A stretch of 64,000 nucleotides of DNA from DATMER01 sp031390755 (GCA_031390755.1 JANMTS010000065.1:6163-70162); one strand, 5' to 3'. Shown: positions 18,929 through 27,681, counted from the first letter of the stretch. The notes: generated by a model from the letters alone, not told the origin. Numbers and translations: made by a program.

Positions 18929-20622
18929 AATTCCTTGCGCCCCTGAAGGACACATACGGCTGGCTGGTCCTCGGCGCCCTCCTCTTCGCGCTGCTGGTCT
19001 CTACCCTCGTGAACGACCGCACCGCGCGTCCTCCCGACGAAGGCGAGGAGCCGACCTACGCGCTCCAGGCTTCCAGCCTCGCCTGGGATTTCGACCTGCT
19101 CTACTCGCAGCAGGACTATCGCCGCTATGTGGATCAGTGGGGAGTACGCCCGCGGGGCATCGACCTCGAAAGCCGCGACGGCGGCCGGACCCAGGTCTTC
19201 GCCCGGCCGTTCCATCACGCGCTGCTCGCCGTCCCCTTCGTGCGGGTCATGCCGTACCGCGGCCTCCGGGTTGCGAACGTTCTGCTTCTGGCCGCCGCCG
19301 CGTTCCTCACCGCCCGCACGCTGGCCCGACGCCAGGGGATGTCTGCGTCCGGAGTGGGGACTGCCGGCTCCGGCTCCGCCGCGCCGCTCTGGGTGGCCGC
19401 CTTCGTGTTCGCCTCGGCGGCCTTTTCCTATGTGTTCCTGGCGACGGCCGACGTCTTCCTGCTCGCGGTGACAGCCATCGGATTCTCCCTCGTCTTCTCC
19501 GACGGCCCTGCTCTGGCCCTGTCGTCGATGTACCAGGGGACGTCGGGATGGGCGTGGAGAACGTTCGGCCGATGGGCTGCGATTGGCGCGCTGCTGGCGA
19601 TTCCGGGAACCTACCGGCTGCCCTATCTGCTGCTCCTGATTCCGGCTGCGATCGCGCTGAACCGGTCGCCGTCGATCCGGCGCCAGCCCGCCTGGCTCGG
19701 CCTGCTCGCGGGGGCGCTGGCGCTCTTCGCGCTCACCGCCTTCGTCCAGATCGCGGCCGGAGCGGAGCCCTTCTGGGCCATGGCGGCCCGCAAGCCGCTG
19801 CTCGATCCGGCTCTGCTCGGCTGGAACGCCTGGTACTTCCTGGCGGGGAGGAACGTGGGCCTGCTGCCGTACTTCCTGCCGGTTCTGCTGGCCTTCTCGG
19901 CCTATCGCAAGGACCAGGGCCGCTGGGCGCTGCTGGCCGCGGCCGGGCTGGCGTCGCTCGGCTTCCTGCTGCTGCGGCCCTACGACTTCGCGGGCGTTGC
20001 AGGAACCGTGGGCAACCGGCTGTTCCTCCCCCTGTACGCCGCGCTCTGGTTCCTGCCGTTTCCGGTCCGGCCGCTCCGGGCCTCCTGGGCGTTGGTCACG
20101 GCGGCGCTGGCGGCTCCGCTCCTGTTTCCGCTCTGGATGAGCCCGGCCACGCCTCACCCGGTCCCGGCCCGGATCGCGGACTGGCTCCCCTACGAGGCCA
20201 CGCAGCAGGATCTGCCCGGCGAGTGGATGATCCACGACGGCATCCGGGTCAAGCCGATCAGCTCCAACCTCTGGCGGGCGGAGACGGGGAGCGATCTGCG
20301 GATCGCCGGAGCCGAGACCGGCCATCTGGTCGTGGCCAGCCTCGAGCCTCTGCGCGGGCTCACCCTGGACTTCGACCGCAACGCGCCGTCCCGCCTCATT
20401 GCGAACGGCTCGGAGCTGCGGCCGACGATCCTGCGCGCCGACGGCTCGGTCTCCTTCGACGTCGCCCTCGGCTCGTCCCGGACCCACCCCATGGGATGGA
20501 CGGGCGGCGAGCATCACATCTACGAAGTCAGCTTCCGCCTGCCGGAGGCCCCGGCGAAGCCGATCGGCTTCCGCATCCGGGCCTCCCAGGATCTGATAGA
20601 AATACAGAAGAGCCGAGGATGA
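18910..20622 (+). CDS. Polytopic membrane protein, GT-C glycosyltransferase-like
   Basis: Up to 570 residues from an ATG at 18910. A TTG at 18925 overlapping the upstream stop as TTGA, with GGGAG eight bases before it, is an equally good start. The first membrane helix is followed by an extracytoplasmic loop with PPDEGEEPTYALQA, an acidic DE motif where GT-C enzymes (GT39/83/87) hold their catalytic Asp. About ten more helices follow, then a 130-residue soluble beta-rich C-terminal domain. With the GT4-like gene before it, it probably works in surface glycan assembly from a polyprenyl-linked sugar. The assignment is by topology and motif only. Confidence 0.75.
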   Translation: MGDAPLKFLAPLKDTYGWLVLGALLFALLVSTLVNDRTARPPDEGEEPTYALQASSLAWDFDLLYSQQDYRRYVDQWGVRPRGIDLESRDGGRTQVFARPFHHALLAVPFVRVMPYRGLRVANVLLLAAAAFLTARTLARRQGMSASGVGTAGSGSAAPLWVAAFVFASAAFSYVFLATADVFLLAVTAIGFSLVFSDGPALALSSMYQGTSGWAWRTFGRWAAIGALLAIPGTYRLPYLLLLIPAAIALNRSPSIRRQPAWLGLLAGALALFALTAFVQIAAGAEPFWAMAARKPLLDPALLGWNAWYFLAGRNVGLLPYFLPVLLAFSAYRKDQGRWALLAAAGLASLGFLLLRPYDFAGVAGTVGNRLFLPLYAALWFLPFPVRPLRASWALVTAALAAPLLFPLWMSPATPHPVPARIADWLPYEATQQDLPGEWMIHDGIRVKPISSNLWRAETGSDLRIAGAETGHLVVASLEPLRGLTLDFDRNAPSRLIANGSELRPTILRADGSVSFDVALGSSRTHPMGWTGGEHHIYEVSFRLPEAPAKPIGFRIRASQDLIEIQKSRG

Positions 20623-21212
20623 CCATGGACGAGCGCCGCAGCTGGATCGCGGAGATCCGGGACCGACTTTCCTCGCCGCCGCCCCGGCGACTGGCGATGA
20701 ACGACCTGCGCCAGGCCTCGGTGCTGGTGCCTCTCTATGTGGACGCAGGCGAGCTCTGGACCGTCCTCACCAAGCGCTCCGACACCCTGACCAGCCACCG
20801 CAGCCAGATCGCCTTTCCGGGCGGCGTCCACGAGATCAAGGAAGACCCCTGGGCCGCGGCCCTGCGCGAAACCCAGGAAGAGATCGGCTTCGATCCCAAG
20901 TCCATCCTTCGCCTCGGCGAGCTCGACGAGGGGGATACGCCGACCGGTTTCCGCGTCGTCCCCTGCGTCGGCGCCATTCGCTTCCCCTATGACACCACGC
21001 CGAACGCGGGCGAGATCTCCGAGGTCTTCGGCATTCCTCTGAGCGCCTTCACGAACCCAAAGATGGTGGAGGAGCGCCCGGTCGCGGTCAACGGCGTCGA
21101 GCGCCTGCTGCGCGTCTACCACGTGGGCAACCGGCAGATCTGGGGCCTGACCGCGCGCATTCTGCAGAACCTGCTGATCCGGCTCGGCCTGGAGCCGGAC
21201 ACGGAGAATTGA
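20619..21212 (+). CDS. NUDIX hydrolase, CoA pyrophosphatase-like
   Basis: 197 residues; the ATG overlaps the upstream stop (ATGA). The Nudix box is complete: from GGVHEIKEDPWA through RETQEEIGFD it matches GX5EX7REXXEEXG. The flanks, SHRSQIAFPGG before the box and VVPCVGAI after it, match the CoA/acyl-CoA pyrophosphatase (NudL, YeaB) branch. It hydrolyses CoA derivatives in the cytoplasm as a housecleaning enzyme. Substrate choice within the family is inferred. Confidence 0.9.
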   Translation: MTMDERRSWIAEIRDRLSSPPPRRLAMNDLRQASVLVPLYVDAGELWTVLTKRSDTLTSHRSQIAFPGGVHEIKEDPWAAALRETQEEIGFDPKSILRLGELDEGDTPTGFRVVPCVGAIRFPYDTTPNAGEISEVFGIPLSAFTNPKMVEERPVAVNGVERLLRVYHVGNRQIWGLTARILQNLLIRLGLEPDTEN

Positions 21213-21219
21213 GAGAGAC

Positions 21220-22005
21220 GTGACCCCGCAAGACGAGCCTCTGAGCGAGGTGGGTGCCTTGACGGATACCTCCCTTGCCGCGCCCGGCGTCTCATCCGAG
21301 CCTGAGCCCGAGACCTCTTCGAGCAACGCCAGGGCCGTCCTTCTCCTGAGCGCCCTGGCCACGCTCCTCGTCTACAGCGTCCCCGTTCTGGGCCGCTTCC
21401 TGGCCCGGCCCCTGCTCCTCCTGTCGACGCTCGCCCACGAGATGGGTCATGGCGTGACCGCGGTGCTGATCGGCGGCGGATTCCAGCGCATGATGATCTG
21501 GCCGAACGGCTCGGGGCTGGCGCAGATCGACACCACCGGTTTCGGCCGCATCCGCGAGGGGCTCTCCCTGGCCGGAGGGCTGGTCGGGCCGGCCGTGGCC
21601 TCGGCGGTCTGCTTCTACCTGGGAAGGACCGGCCGGGGCGCCCGCGCCTGCCTGATCGGGCTGGGGCTGTTGCTGCTCGTAGTGGAAGTCTTCCTGGTGA
21701 GAAACCTCTTCGGTTTCGCCTTCGTAGGAATGGTCGTGATCACGTGCTTCCTGGCCACCCGGCTCTCTGCCGAAGCGAGGCGGCTCACCGTGGTCTTCGT
21801 CGGAGTCCAGCTCGCCCTGAGCGTGTTTTCCCGGGCCGACTACCTCTTCACGCCCGCGGCGGTGAACCCGTCCGGAACCTTTCCTTCGGACGTGATGAGG
21901 ATGCAGCAGGCGCTGTTCCTGCCGTACTGGTTCTGGGGGGCGCTGTGCGGCGGCGTGTCCGTCGCCGTGCTGATCTGGGGCGTGCGGCTCTTCTGGCGGA
22001 AGTGA
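21220..22005 (+). CDS. Membrane metalloprotease-like protein (peptidase M50B-like)
   Basis: 261 residues from a GTG at 21220. A Ser/Glu-rich N-terminal tail of about 40 residues precedes roughly six membrane helices. The zinc motif HEMGH lies in the second helix (LLSTLAHEMGHGVTAVLIGG), as in M50B-like proteins. A GPAVAS segment may serve as the second metal-site region. Intramembrane proteolysis is possible, but many members of this branch have no known substrate. It ends the operon; a REP half-element and a 20/21-bp repeat array follow. Confidence 0.78.
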   Translation: MTPQDEPLSEVGALTDTSLAAPGVSSEPEPETSSSNARAVLLLSALATLLVYSVPVLGRFLARPLLLLSTLAHEMGHGVTAVLIGGGFQRMMIWPNGSGLAQIDTTGFGRIREGLSLAGGLVGPAVASAVCFYLGRTGRGARACLIGLGLLLLVVEVFLVRNLFGFAFVGMVVITCFLATRLSAEARRLTVVFVGVQLALSVFSRADYLFTPAAVNPSGTFPSDVMRMQQALFLPYWFWGALCGGVSVAVLIWGVRLFWRK

Positions 22006-22052
22006 GCTCTGCTACGGCACCGCGGTGGTGCCACGAACCTATCCCGCCCGCC

Positions 22053-22080
22053 CAGGGCGGCCACAAGGGCCGCCCCTACA
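22053..22080. repeat. Solo REP-type hairpin
   Basis: A hairpin with arms GGGCGGCC and GGCCGCCC around ACAAG, followed by CCTACA. It matches one half of the REP element at 11574-11636 and abuts the repeat array that starts at about 22083. Confidence 0.7.
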
Positions 22081-22082
22081 TT

Positions 22083-22392
22083 AGGTCGCCACAAAGTAAG
22101 CTTCTTTGTGACCTAGTAAGTTTACCTTGTGACGACATAACCTTAAATGTGACGACGAATCCTTGTCTGTTACGAGATAACCTTATACCGGGGCGAGATA
22201 AGCTTGTCTGTGACGAAATAATCTTATCTGTGACAACGTAATCCTACCTTGCGGCGACCTAACCTTATTTCGCCTCATATAACCTTATGTCGCCTCAGAT
22301 AAGTTGACTTCGTCACGGGATAAGGTTATTCTGCGGCGAGTTGAGTTTATCTGTGACGAAATAAGCTTCTTTGAGACGAAAGGAAGTTATCC
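22083..22392. repeat. Degenerate 20/21-bp repeat array running into a start codon
   Basis: Fourteen full units (22097-22381) with partial units at each end fill the gap between two genes. Unit lengths are 20 or 21 bases. The approximate consensus is TAAGCTTATCTGTGACGAAA. The first half (TAA-CTT core, near-palindromic AAGCTT) is steady. The second half appears as TGTGACGA in most units but as its complement type, TCGTCAC or TCGCCTCA, in units 9-11. G+C is far below the genome level. The last partial unit supplies GGAAG and ends directly at the ATG of the next gene, so translation starts from inside the array. The same unit family recurs at 63694-64000. Units are too similar and too short for a CRISPR. 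Confidence 0.9.
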
Positions 22393-22890
22393 ATGCCGTC
22401 CAAACTGTCGATTGCCGAGGCTGTTGCCGACCTGGAAGCGCAGATCGTCGATCTGGAGGCGAAGGAGTCGTACCACGCCGAGCAGGAGACTCTCCACCGC
22501 GAGCAGAGATCCGCCGTCGCGGAAACCCTGGCCGGCATCCGGGCCAAATACGAGGCCTTCCGTACCGCCGCCTCGGAGATCGGGGAGGTCGTCCGGGAAC
22601 ACCGCCCCGCGCCTCCGAGACCCGCCCCCGCTCTGGAAGACGCCGATGTCCGCACGACCGCCAGCAAACTGACCGCCGTGGTCATCTCCGTGAAGCGGGA
22701 GGAGGACACCTTCACCGCCTCGTCGCTCGCGGACGAGCTGAACCGCCGCTACCCCAGGCGCCTCGGCCACGAGGTCGACCGCCGAGCCGTCTCCATGGCC
22801 CTCCGCCGGCTGATGCAGGATGGGTATGTGCAGGAGGTGGAGGCCGGCCGGCCGTTCCACGAGGCGGTGTATTCGCGGCGGGTGGGGTAG
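22393..22890 (+). CDS. Coiled-coil plus winged-helix DNA-binding-like protein
   Basis: 165 residues. The ATG at 22393 follows AAAGGAAG made by the end of the repeat array. Residues about 8-70 form a charged heptad coiled coil (ADLEAQIVDLEAKESYHAEQ). A Pro-rich hinge (RPAPPRPAPALED) follows. Residues about 98-162 look like a winged helix: FTASSLADELNRRY, then RRAVSMALRRLMQDGYVQEV as recognition helix and wing. It has no signal peptide or enzyme motif and matches no named family I know. Being translated out of a phased DNA repeat array, it may bind that array and control itself; this is inference. Confidence 0.8.
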   Translation: MPSKLSIAEAVADLEAQIVDLEAKESYHAEQETLHREQRSAVAETLAGIRAKYEAFRTAASEIGEVVREHRPAPPRPAPALEDADVRTTASKLTAVVISVKREEDTFTASSLADELNRRYPRRLGHEVDRRAVSMALRRLMQDGYVQEVEAGRPFHEAVYSRRVG

Positions 22891-22938
22891 GGGCGGCTGG
22901 ACTGAGGGTTGTACACTTGTGTGCGGAAGGAGACCCCC

Positions 22939-23066
22939 ATGGCACCCAATCTCCACGCCTCCGGCGATCTCAATCGAGACATGGTCCTCCATGCCTACGG
23001 CAGATCTACCCTGAGCTCAAGGTTCAGTTCGGAGTCCGGCAACTCGGCCTGTCCGGCTCGTTCGCG
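22939..23066 (+). pseudogene. Frameshifted remnant of an MNT-type nucleotidyltransferase
   Basis: GGAAGGAG precedes an ATG at 22939 that reads ...GDLNRDMVLHA. At about 22995 the frame is lost by one base, and the next frame continues with RQIYPELKVQFGVRQLGLSG then SFA, the typical start of MntA/KNTase-like nucleotidyltransferases up to the catalytic GSFA. Homology stops there and the metal-binding Asp motif is absent. This is the relic of an MNT/HEPN-type antitoxin or nucleotidyltransferase gene. The rest of the gap to 23185 shows nothing recognisable. Confidence 0.6.
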
Positions 23067-23185
23067 AGCTCGCCAGGAAGCGGTGCTAGACTTTCTCCAG
23101 GTCTCTCTGCCGTCATCGTTCGCCCGCCTTCGTTCGCTGGGCCGTGTCTCGAAGTGGGGGCATGACAAGAGTCTGGAGGTTTGCC

Positions 23186-24694
23186 ATGCCTGGATCAGTC
23201 CGCCGTCTGTCGTTCCTCGCCCTGCTCGGCGCCGCCCTGCTGACTGCCGGAGCCGGTTCCGCCGAAGAGGCGCCCTACTCCCGCAGCGAGTGGAAGAAGT
23301 CCATGAAGGGGATCGCCCTGTTCTCGGGCGAGATCGATCCCGAGGTTCCCTTGCCTCCCGAGGCGTTCAGCGCTCCGGCTCTCGCTCCCCGGAAGGGCGG
23401 CGGGCGGCCGGCCTGGGTCCGGGTCAGCCGGGACATCCTGGCTCCAGACTCCGGGAGCCGGGGGCAGGCCGAGACGCAGACCGAGCCGTTCCTCGCCATC
23501 GATCCCAAGAAGGACGCGAACCTGCTGGCCGGCTATCAGGAGGGGCGGTTCGAGAATGGCGGCGCCCGCGTGCTCACGTTCGCGGTGTCGAAGAATTCCG
23601 GGCGGACCTGGACCGAGGGGATCGTTCCGGGACTGACCCGGGTCGACGGCGGGGCGTTCCAACGGGCGTCCGATCCCTGGGTCTCCTATGGGCCGGACGG
23701 CCGGGCCTACTACGCGTCGCTGCTGTTCAACGAGACCGATCCCGACAATGGCATCTTCGTGTCCGCCTCGGCCGACGGCGGCAAGACGTGGGGGCCGCCC
23801 GTGGAGGTCCACCGCGGCGGCGCGAACGAGTTCGACGACAAGCAGGCTCTGGTGGTCGACACCCGCTCCGACAGCCCGTTCCGCGGCCGCGTCTATGTGG
23901 GGTGGGACACGGTCCTGAACGACGGCAACGCGGTTCTCCGCGTCTCCTGGTCGGGCGACGGCGGCCAGTCCTATTCGCCTTCGGCGGTCCTCCACCGGAC
24001 TGGCGCGAACCTGGGCATCATCCCGCTGGTCGGTCCCGGCGGCGTGCTGCATGCGGTCTGGTTCCACGGCGACAACGCCCGCGGCCCCTACTCGATCCTG
24101 AGCGCGCGCTCGGAGGACGGCGGCGCGACCTGGTCGTCGCCGGTGCAGGTGGCCGCGGTCGCGGGCGCCGGAGTGCCGAACCTGCGCACGGGAGGAGTTC
24201 CGGCGGCGGCGATCGATCCCCGGAACGGAAGGCTCTACGTGGTCTGGCCGGACGACGTGTTCACCCAGGGAGTCGACCAGATCCTGATGACGGTTTCGGA
24301 CGACAACGGGCAGACCTGGAGCGCGGCCCGGGTCGTCTCCGACGGTCCCGCCGACGCGCCGAGCTTCACGCCGGCCGTGGCCGTGGGGCCGACCGGCCGC
24401 GTGGCGATCTCCTACTACTCCCTGCGCAACGATCCGGACCGGCTGTTCCTGGTGGATCACTACATCGCGCTGTCCGCCAACGGCGAGAGCTTCGCCGCAG
24501 CCCGGCGGTCGACGAAGGCGCCCTTCGACGCCCGCTTCGCGGCGTTCGCCTCGGGGGCGTTCTTCCTGGGCGACTACCAGGGGCTCGTGGTGGGGAAGAA
24601 GCTGGTCCACGGCCTGTGGATCGGCACCGTGGAGGCGTCGAAGATCGACCCGCCGGCCCGCCAGTCGGACGCGGTCGTGATCTCGATCCGGTAG
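23186..24694 (+). CDS. Secreted sialidase-like (BNR/Asp-box) protein
   Basis: 502 residues from the ATG at 23186, chosen because GGAGG lies six bases upstream and a signal peptide follows (RRLSFLALLGAALLTAGAGSA). Five Asp-box motifs of the form S-x-D/N-x-G-x-T/S-W/Y are visible (SKNSGRTW, SADGGKTW, SGDGGQSY, SEDGGATW, SDDNGQTW), giving a six-bladed propeller. The catalytic Arg triad of true sialidases is not evident, so it may be another glycosidase or a binding protein of the family. Probably periplasmic or secreted. It stands alone in an accessory stretch. Confidence 0.85.
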   Translation: MPGSVRRLSFLALLGAALLTAGAGSAEEAPYSRSEWKKSMKGIALFSGEIDPEVPLPPEAFSAPALAPRKGGGRPAWVRVSRDILAPDSGSRGQAETQTEPFLAIDPKKDANLLAGYQEGRFENGGARVLTFAVSKNSGRTWTEGIVPGLTRVDGGAFQRASDPWVSYGPDGRAYYASLLFNETDPDNGIFVSASADGGKTWGPPVEVHRGGANEFDDKQALVVDTRSDSPFRGRVYVGWDTVLNDGNAVLRVSWSGDGGQSYSPSAVLHRTGANLGIIPLVGPGGVLHAVWFHGDNARGPYSILSARSEDGGATWSSPVQVAAVAGAGVPNLRTGGVPAAAIDPRNGRLYVVWPDDVFTQGVDQILMTVSDDNGQTWSAARVVSDGPADAPSFTPAVAVGPTGRVAISYYSLRNDPDRLFLVDHYIALSANGESFAAARRSTKAPFDARFAAFASGAFFLGDYQGLVVGKKLVHGLWIGTVEASKIDPPARQSDAVVISIR

Positions 24695-24827
24695 CGGGGG
24701 AGTCGAAGTCAAAGACCTCGAAGGAGGGGCAGGAACTGGAGCGCAGAGGAGCCGTCGCCGCGGACGCGAAGGTGGGCGACCGGCTCGTTGTACAGCAGGA
24801 CTGCGAAGGCCTGATTCCCGTGCACTG

Positions 24828-26474
24828 TCATGGTTGCGTGGAATCGTCGGCGAGATACTCCAGCGAAGGCCGGTCGTTCTCCCCCCAGCGCGCTCGCCGC
24901 GCCACGAGCTCGGAGACGAGGAGCCGCACGTGAGCTGCTCGCGCTTCGAGAGCCGCTTTCGAATCACCGGCGCGCAGGGCACGCCTTGCATCGCTGTCGA
25001 AGCCGTGGGACTCCAGGGCGTCGTCCGAGGCCTCGGCCAGAATCGTTTCCCAGCTCACGTCATTCGATTCGCGGGGAGGGTGCAGGAGCCGCGCAGCGAC
25101 GGTTTTTCCTGCCGCCGGCACGCTGTTCATCTTCGGTGTCCAGACAGGCAGCCGGCCGGCCTTCACCGCGCCGAAGAGCTCGTTGATGTCGACGGCCAGC
25201 TCAAGCTCGAGCGGGTCGGCCCGGACCAGCCGCTGCGGCTGCAAGGCCGCGAGAGCGGCAAGCTCGATCCTGGTTGCGGCGGTTGCCGGACGATAGGGGC
25301 TCAGATCCAGATCGACGCGCGAGGGCGGGGGGATTGAAGGGACAAGCGCCAGGAGCCGTTGCACGGAACCCTCCTCATCGTCGGCCACGAGGGCGCGATA
25401 GTTCTTCCGCACATAAGGCACGCTCTCTCCCCGATGGGCCTGACTGACGGCGCCCCGCCAGACCCACCGCGCGAGCAGCAGCTCGGACCGCTCTCTCGGC
25501 TTCGGAAACAGATGGTAGAACCGGGCGAGCACGGCCAGCGGCAGGCCATAGGGCAACACTTCATAGTGCGGGATCTCCGCGACTCCGCGCAGAAGCTCGA
25601 TGGCCTTGCGAAGCGCCGGCAGAAGCTCGGTGAACGTGTCCTTCAGCGCACCCGGCTCCCGGAAGCTTCCTTTGAGCGACTGCGTTGCGTCAATGCCCCG
25701 GATCGCGAGGGCTGCCTTGTGCAGCCACGGATCCGAGACGATGCCGAACCGCACGGCATTGTGCAGCTCGGTCGCGAGCGTGGCGAAGGTCGCCGGCGTC
25801 TCTCCCTCCAACCCTGCATGGAGAGCCTGGAACACGTCCTTGCCCCTCATGCGCTTGCCTGACGTGTTGGCGCGGTCGAAAACGGCCCGCAGCGCGCGCT
25901 CGTCGGTACTGTCGACGACGTACCCGACGATCTCGTACTCGCGCATCCTGCGGGCGACCTCATGGGCCTGCCGCTGCTTCGTCACATCCAGGCGAGACTG
26001 GGCCAGCCAGATCCCCAGATCGGCAGCGTCGACAAGCCGGTTGACAGGCACCCACTCAGGGCGCTCGCTGCTGGCCGGAGGCGCATGAACGAATTCCTCG
26101 CGGGCGAGGTCGTAGTAGAACGCGAAGGGGCTGGCCGGCTGGAGCGGATCCGGATGCAGGAGCGTTCCGGTCAGAGAGGTGATGCGCTGCTGTCCGTCAA
26201 CCACCCACCAGGCATCCGGGTTCGCCTCCACCTCCGCGGTCCATGGACCGAGCACGATCCTTGCTGGAGGTGCCGGGCGCCGCCAGAACAGAAACACACC
26301 AGCGGGAAATCCACGGAGGACACTGTCGAGAAGGAGCTGATGGTCGTTCTGTCCCCACATCAGGGGACGCTGGAAGGAAGGGATGCGGATGCGCCCGGAG
26401 CGTACGAGCTCCAGTAGCTTCTGCACGGTCAGTCGCACGCCCTCGGGACGTTGGGCAAGGGTGATACCCACCAT
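24828..26474 (-). CDS. DUF262 (GmrSD N-terminal type) protein
   Basis: 548 residues. The N-terminal DUF262 domain shows IPSFQRPLMWGQNDHQLLLD, the FPAGVFLFW strand and the hallmark VVDGQQRITSL, which in this ParB-like fold binds nucleotides and can have nuclease or NTPase activity. A helical middle (RANTSGKRMRGKDVFQAL) is typical of the family. I see no C-terminal HNH or DUF1524 nuclease motif, so this is a single-domain-architecture member. Relatives are type IV restriction enzymes and phage-defence proteins. It is solitary, next to a toxin-antitoxin relic, which fits a decayed defence segment. Start ATG at 26474 has only a weak SD. Confidence 0.85.
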   Translation of the reverse strand: MVGITLAQRPEGVRLTVQKLLELVRSGRIRIPSFQRPLMWGQNDHQLLLDSVLRGFPAGVFLFWRRPAPPARIVLGPWTAEVEANPDAWWVVDGQQRITSLTGTLLHPDPLQPASPFAFYYDLAREEFVHAPPASSERPEWVPVNRLVDAADLGIWLAQSRLDVTKQRQAHEVARRMREYEIVGYVVDSTDERALRAVFDRANTSGKRMRGKDVFQALHAGLEGETPATFATLATELHNAVRFGIVSDPWLHKAALAIRGIDATQSLKGSFREPGALKDTFTELLPALRKAIELLRGVAEIPHYEVLPYGLPLAVLARFYHLFPKPRERSELLLARWVWRGAVSQAHRGESVPYVRKNYRALVADDEEGSVQRLLALVPSIPPPSRVDLDLSPYRPATAATRIELAALAALQPQRLVRADPLELELAVDINELFGAVKAGRLPVWTPKMNSVPAAGKTVAARLLHPPRESNDVSWETILAEASDDALESHGFDSDARRALRAGDSKAALEARAAHVRLLVSELVARRARWGENDRPSLEYLADDSTQP

Positions 26475-26566
26475 GGTCTCGAATGCCGCTCAGGGCGACG
26501 CTATGTCCTTTCCCAATTCAATCCTCGTTGGTCGATCCAACGATCCAGACTAACATGCCTGCTACC

Positions 26567-27016
26567 TCAGCCAGTCCTGGGCGCCATCCCCGCCAGCCGC
26601 CGGAACGGCTCGCGCAGCGAGTCCGGCGTGCGGCAGACGCGGCCGGTGGCCTTCTCGACCCAGATGTGGTCGGTGGTACCGGTAACGAGGAGGTCGTCTC
26701 CCTTGCGGACCTCGTAGGCGAAGGTCAGGCCCCGCGAGCCGAGGCGCTCTCCCCAGCAGACGACGCGCACGGCGTCGCCGTAGCGGGCCGGCTTGCGGTA
26801 GGAGACCTGGACTCCCGTGACTATCAGGAAGTAGCCCATGGCCTCGACGTCGGCGTAGTGGAAGCCGGAGAGCGCACAGAGGCGGGTGCGGGCGACCTCG
26901 AACCAGACGATGTAGTTGGCGTGGTGGACGACGCCCATCTGGTCGGTCTCGGCGTAGCGGACCTCGATCGGGGTCTCGCAGCGGACGGGGCTGGCGGGGG
27001 AGGGCTCGGGCGTCAT
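26567..27016 (-). CDS. Hotdog-fold acyl-CoA thioesterase (YbgC-like)
   Basis: 149 residues from the ATG at 27016, with AGGAAG and GGAG upstream; an upstream in-frame extension to 27103 lacks support. The 4HBT/YbgC signature is present: VRYAETDQMGVVHHANYIVWFEVAR with catalytic Asp and the HHANY motif. The VSYRKPARYGDAVRV segment also fits the family. It hydrolyses acyl-CoA thioesters in the cytoplasm, in many bacteria near the Tol-Pal system, though tol genes are not here. It is divergent from the carbonic anhydrase gene. Confidence 0.92.
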   Translation of the reverse strand: MTPEPSPASPVRCETPIEVRYAETDQMGVVHHANYIVWFEVARTRLCALSGFHYADVEAMGYFLIVTGVQVSYRKPARYGDAVRVVCWGERLGSRGLTFAYEVRKGDDLLVTGTTDHIWVEKATGRVCRTPDSLREPFRRLAGMAPRTG

Positions 27017-27168
27017 GGCTTCCTCTCGGTCTCCTTTCCTGCGGGCGTCCGGCGGGCGCGGACCGGGCCGTCGGCCGTTGGACACCGGCGGATTGTATGT
27101 CATGCTTCAGCGGCCGGCCCGAGGGCCGGCTCTCCGTTTTCAAGGGCCATCAGGAGGCGCACAGACCG

Positions 27169-27681
27169 ATGCCGATCCATCCCTTTCAGGGCGTGTCCCC
27201 CAGGCTCGGAGCCCGGGTCTGGGTGGCTCCGGGGGCGTATGTCGTGGGCGACGTGGAGCTCGGGGACGACGTGTCGTTCTGGTTCCACACCGTGGCTCGC
27301 GGCGACGTGAATTCGATCCGCATCGGCGCGCGGACGAACATCCAGGACGGTACGGTGCTCCACGTGGCCGGCGATTTTCCGCTGGTGATCGGCGCGGGGG
27401 TGGTGGTCGGGCACAGCGCCGTGGTCCACGGCTGCACGGTGGAGGACGGCGTGCTGATCGGCATCGGCTCGCGCATCCTGGACGGCGCGGTGATCGAGCG
27501 GGGCGCGATGGTCGGCGCCGGCGCGGTCGTGGCGCCCGGGCACCGGATCCCGGCCGGGCAGCTCGCGCTGGGCATTCCGGCGCGGCCGGTGCGGTCCCTC
27601 ACGGAGCAGGAGACGCGGCATATCGCCGAGACGGCGGACCGCTACGCGGCGCTGAAAGAACACTATCGTCATCTTGGATGA
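27169..27681 (+). CDS. Gamma-carbonic anhydrase family protein
   Basis: 170 residues from the ATG at 27169, with AGGAGG upstream. It is a left-handed beta-helix of hexapeptide repeats (VVGDVEL, VSFWFHTVARGDV, IRIGARTNIQDGTVLH) with zinc-ligand histidines in DGTVLH, VVGHSAVVHG and the usual spacing of the YrdA/CaiE branch. It may hydrate CO2 or act as an acyltransferase-like metalloprotein; activity differs among homologues. It lies 18 bases before aspS and is probably co-transcribed. A GC-rich hairpin at 27112-27132 in its leader could act as an attenuator, which is weak evidence only. Confidence 0.9.
   Translation: MPIHPFQGVSPRLGARVWVAPGAYVVGDVELGDDVSFWFHTVARGDVNSIRIGARTNIQDGTVLHVAGDFPLVIGAGVVVGHSAVVHGCTVEDGVLIGIGSRILDGAVIERGAMVGAGAVVAPGHRIPAGQLALGIPARPVRSLTEQETRHIAETADRYAALKEHYRHLG

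Noticed and set aside
16271..18955. 894-codon minus-strand frame
   Set aside because: Antisense to prfB and the glycosyltransferase, both certain.
22083..22392. CRISPR array
   Set aside because: Units are contiguous with no spacers, degenerate, 20-21 bases, and no cas genes are present.
24695..24827. Possible antitoxin-like fragment (AADAKVGDRLVVQQDCEGL)
   Set aside because: Too short, no start or SD, resemblance not convincing.
27112..27132. Intrinsic terminator in the carbonic anhydrase leader
   Set aside because: The GC hairpin lies between divergent starts and its T run is poor; noted only as a possible attenuator.
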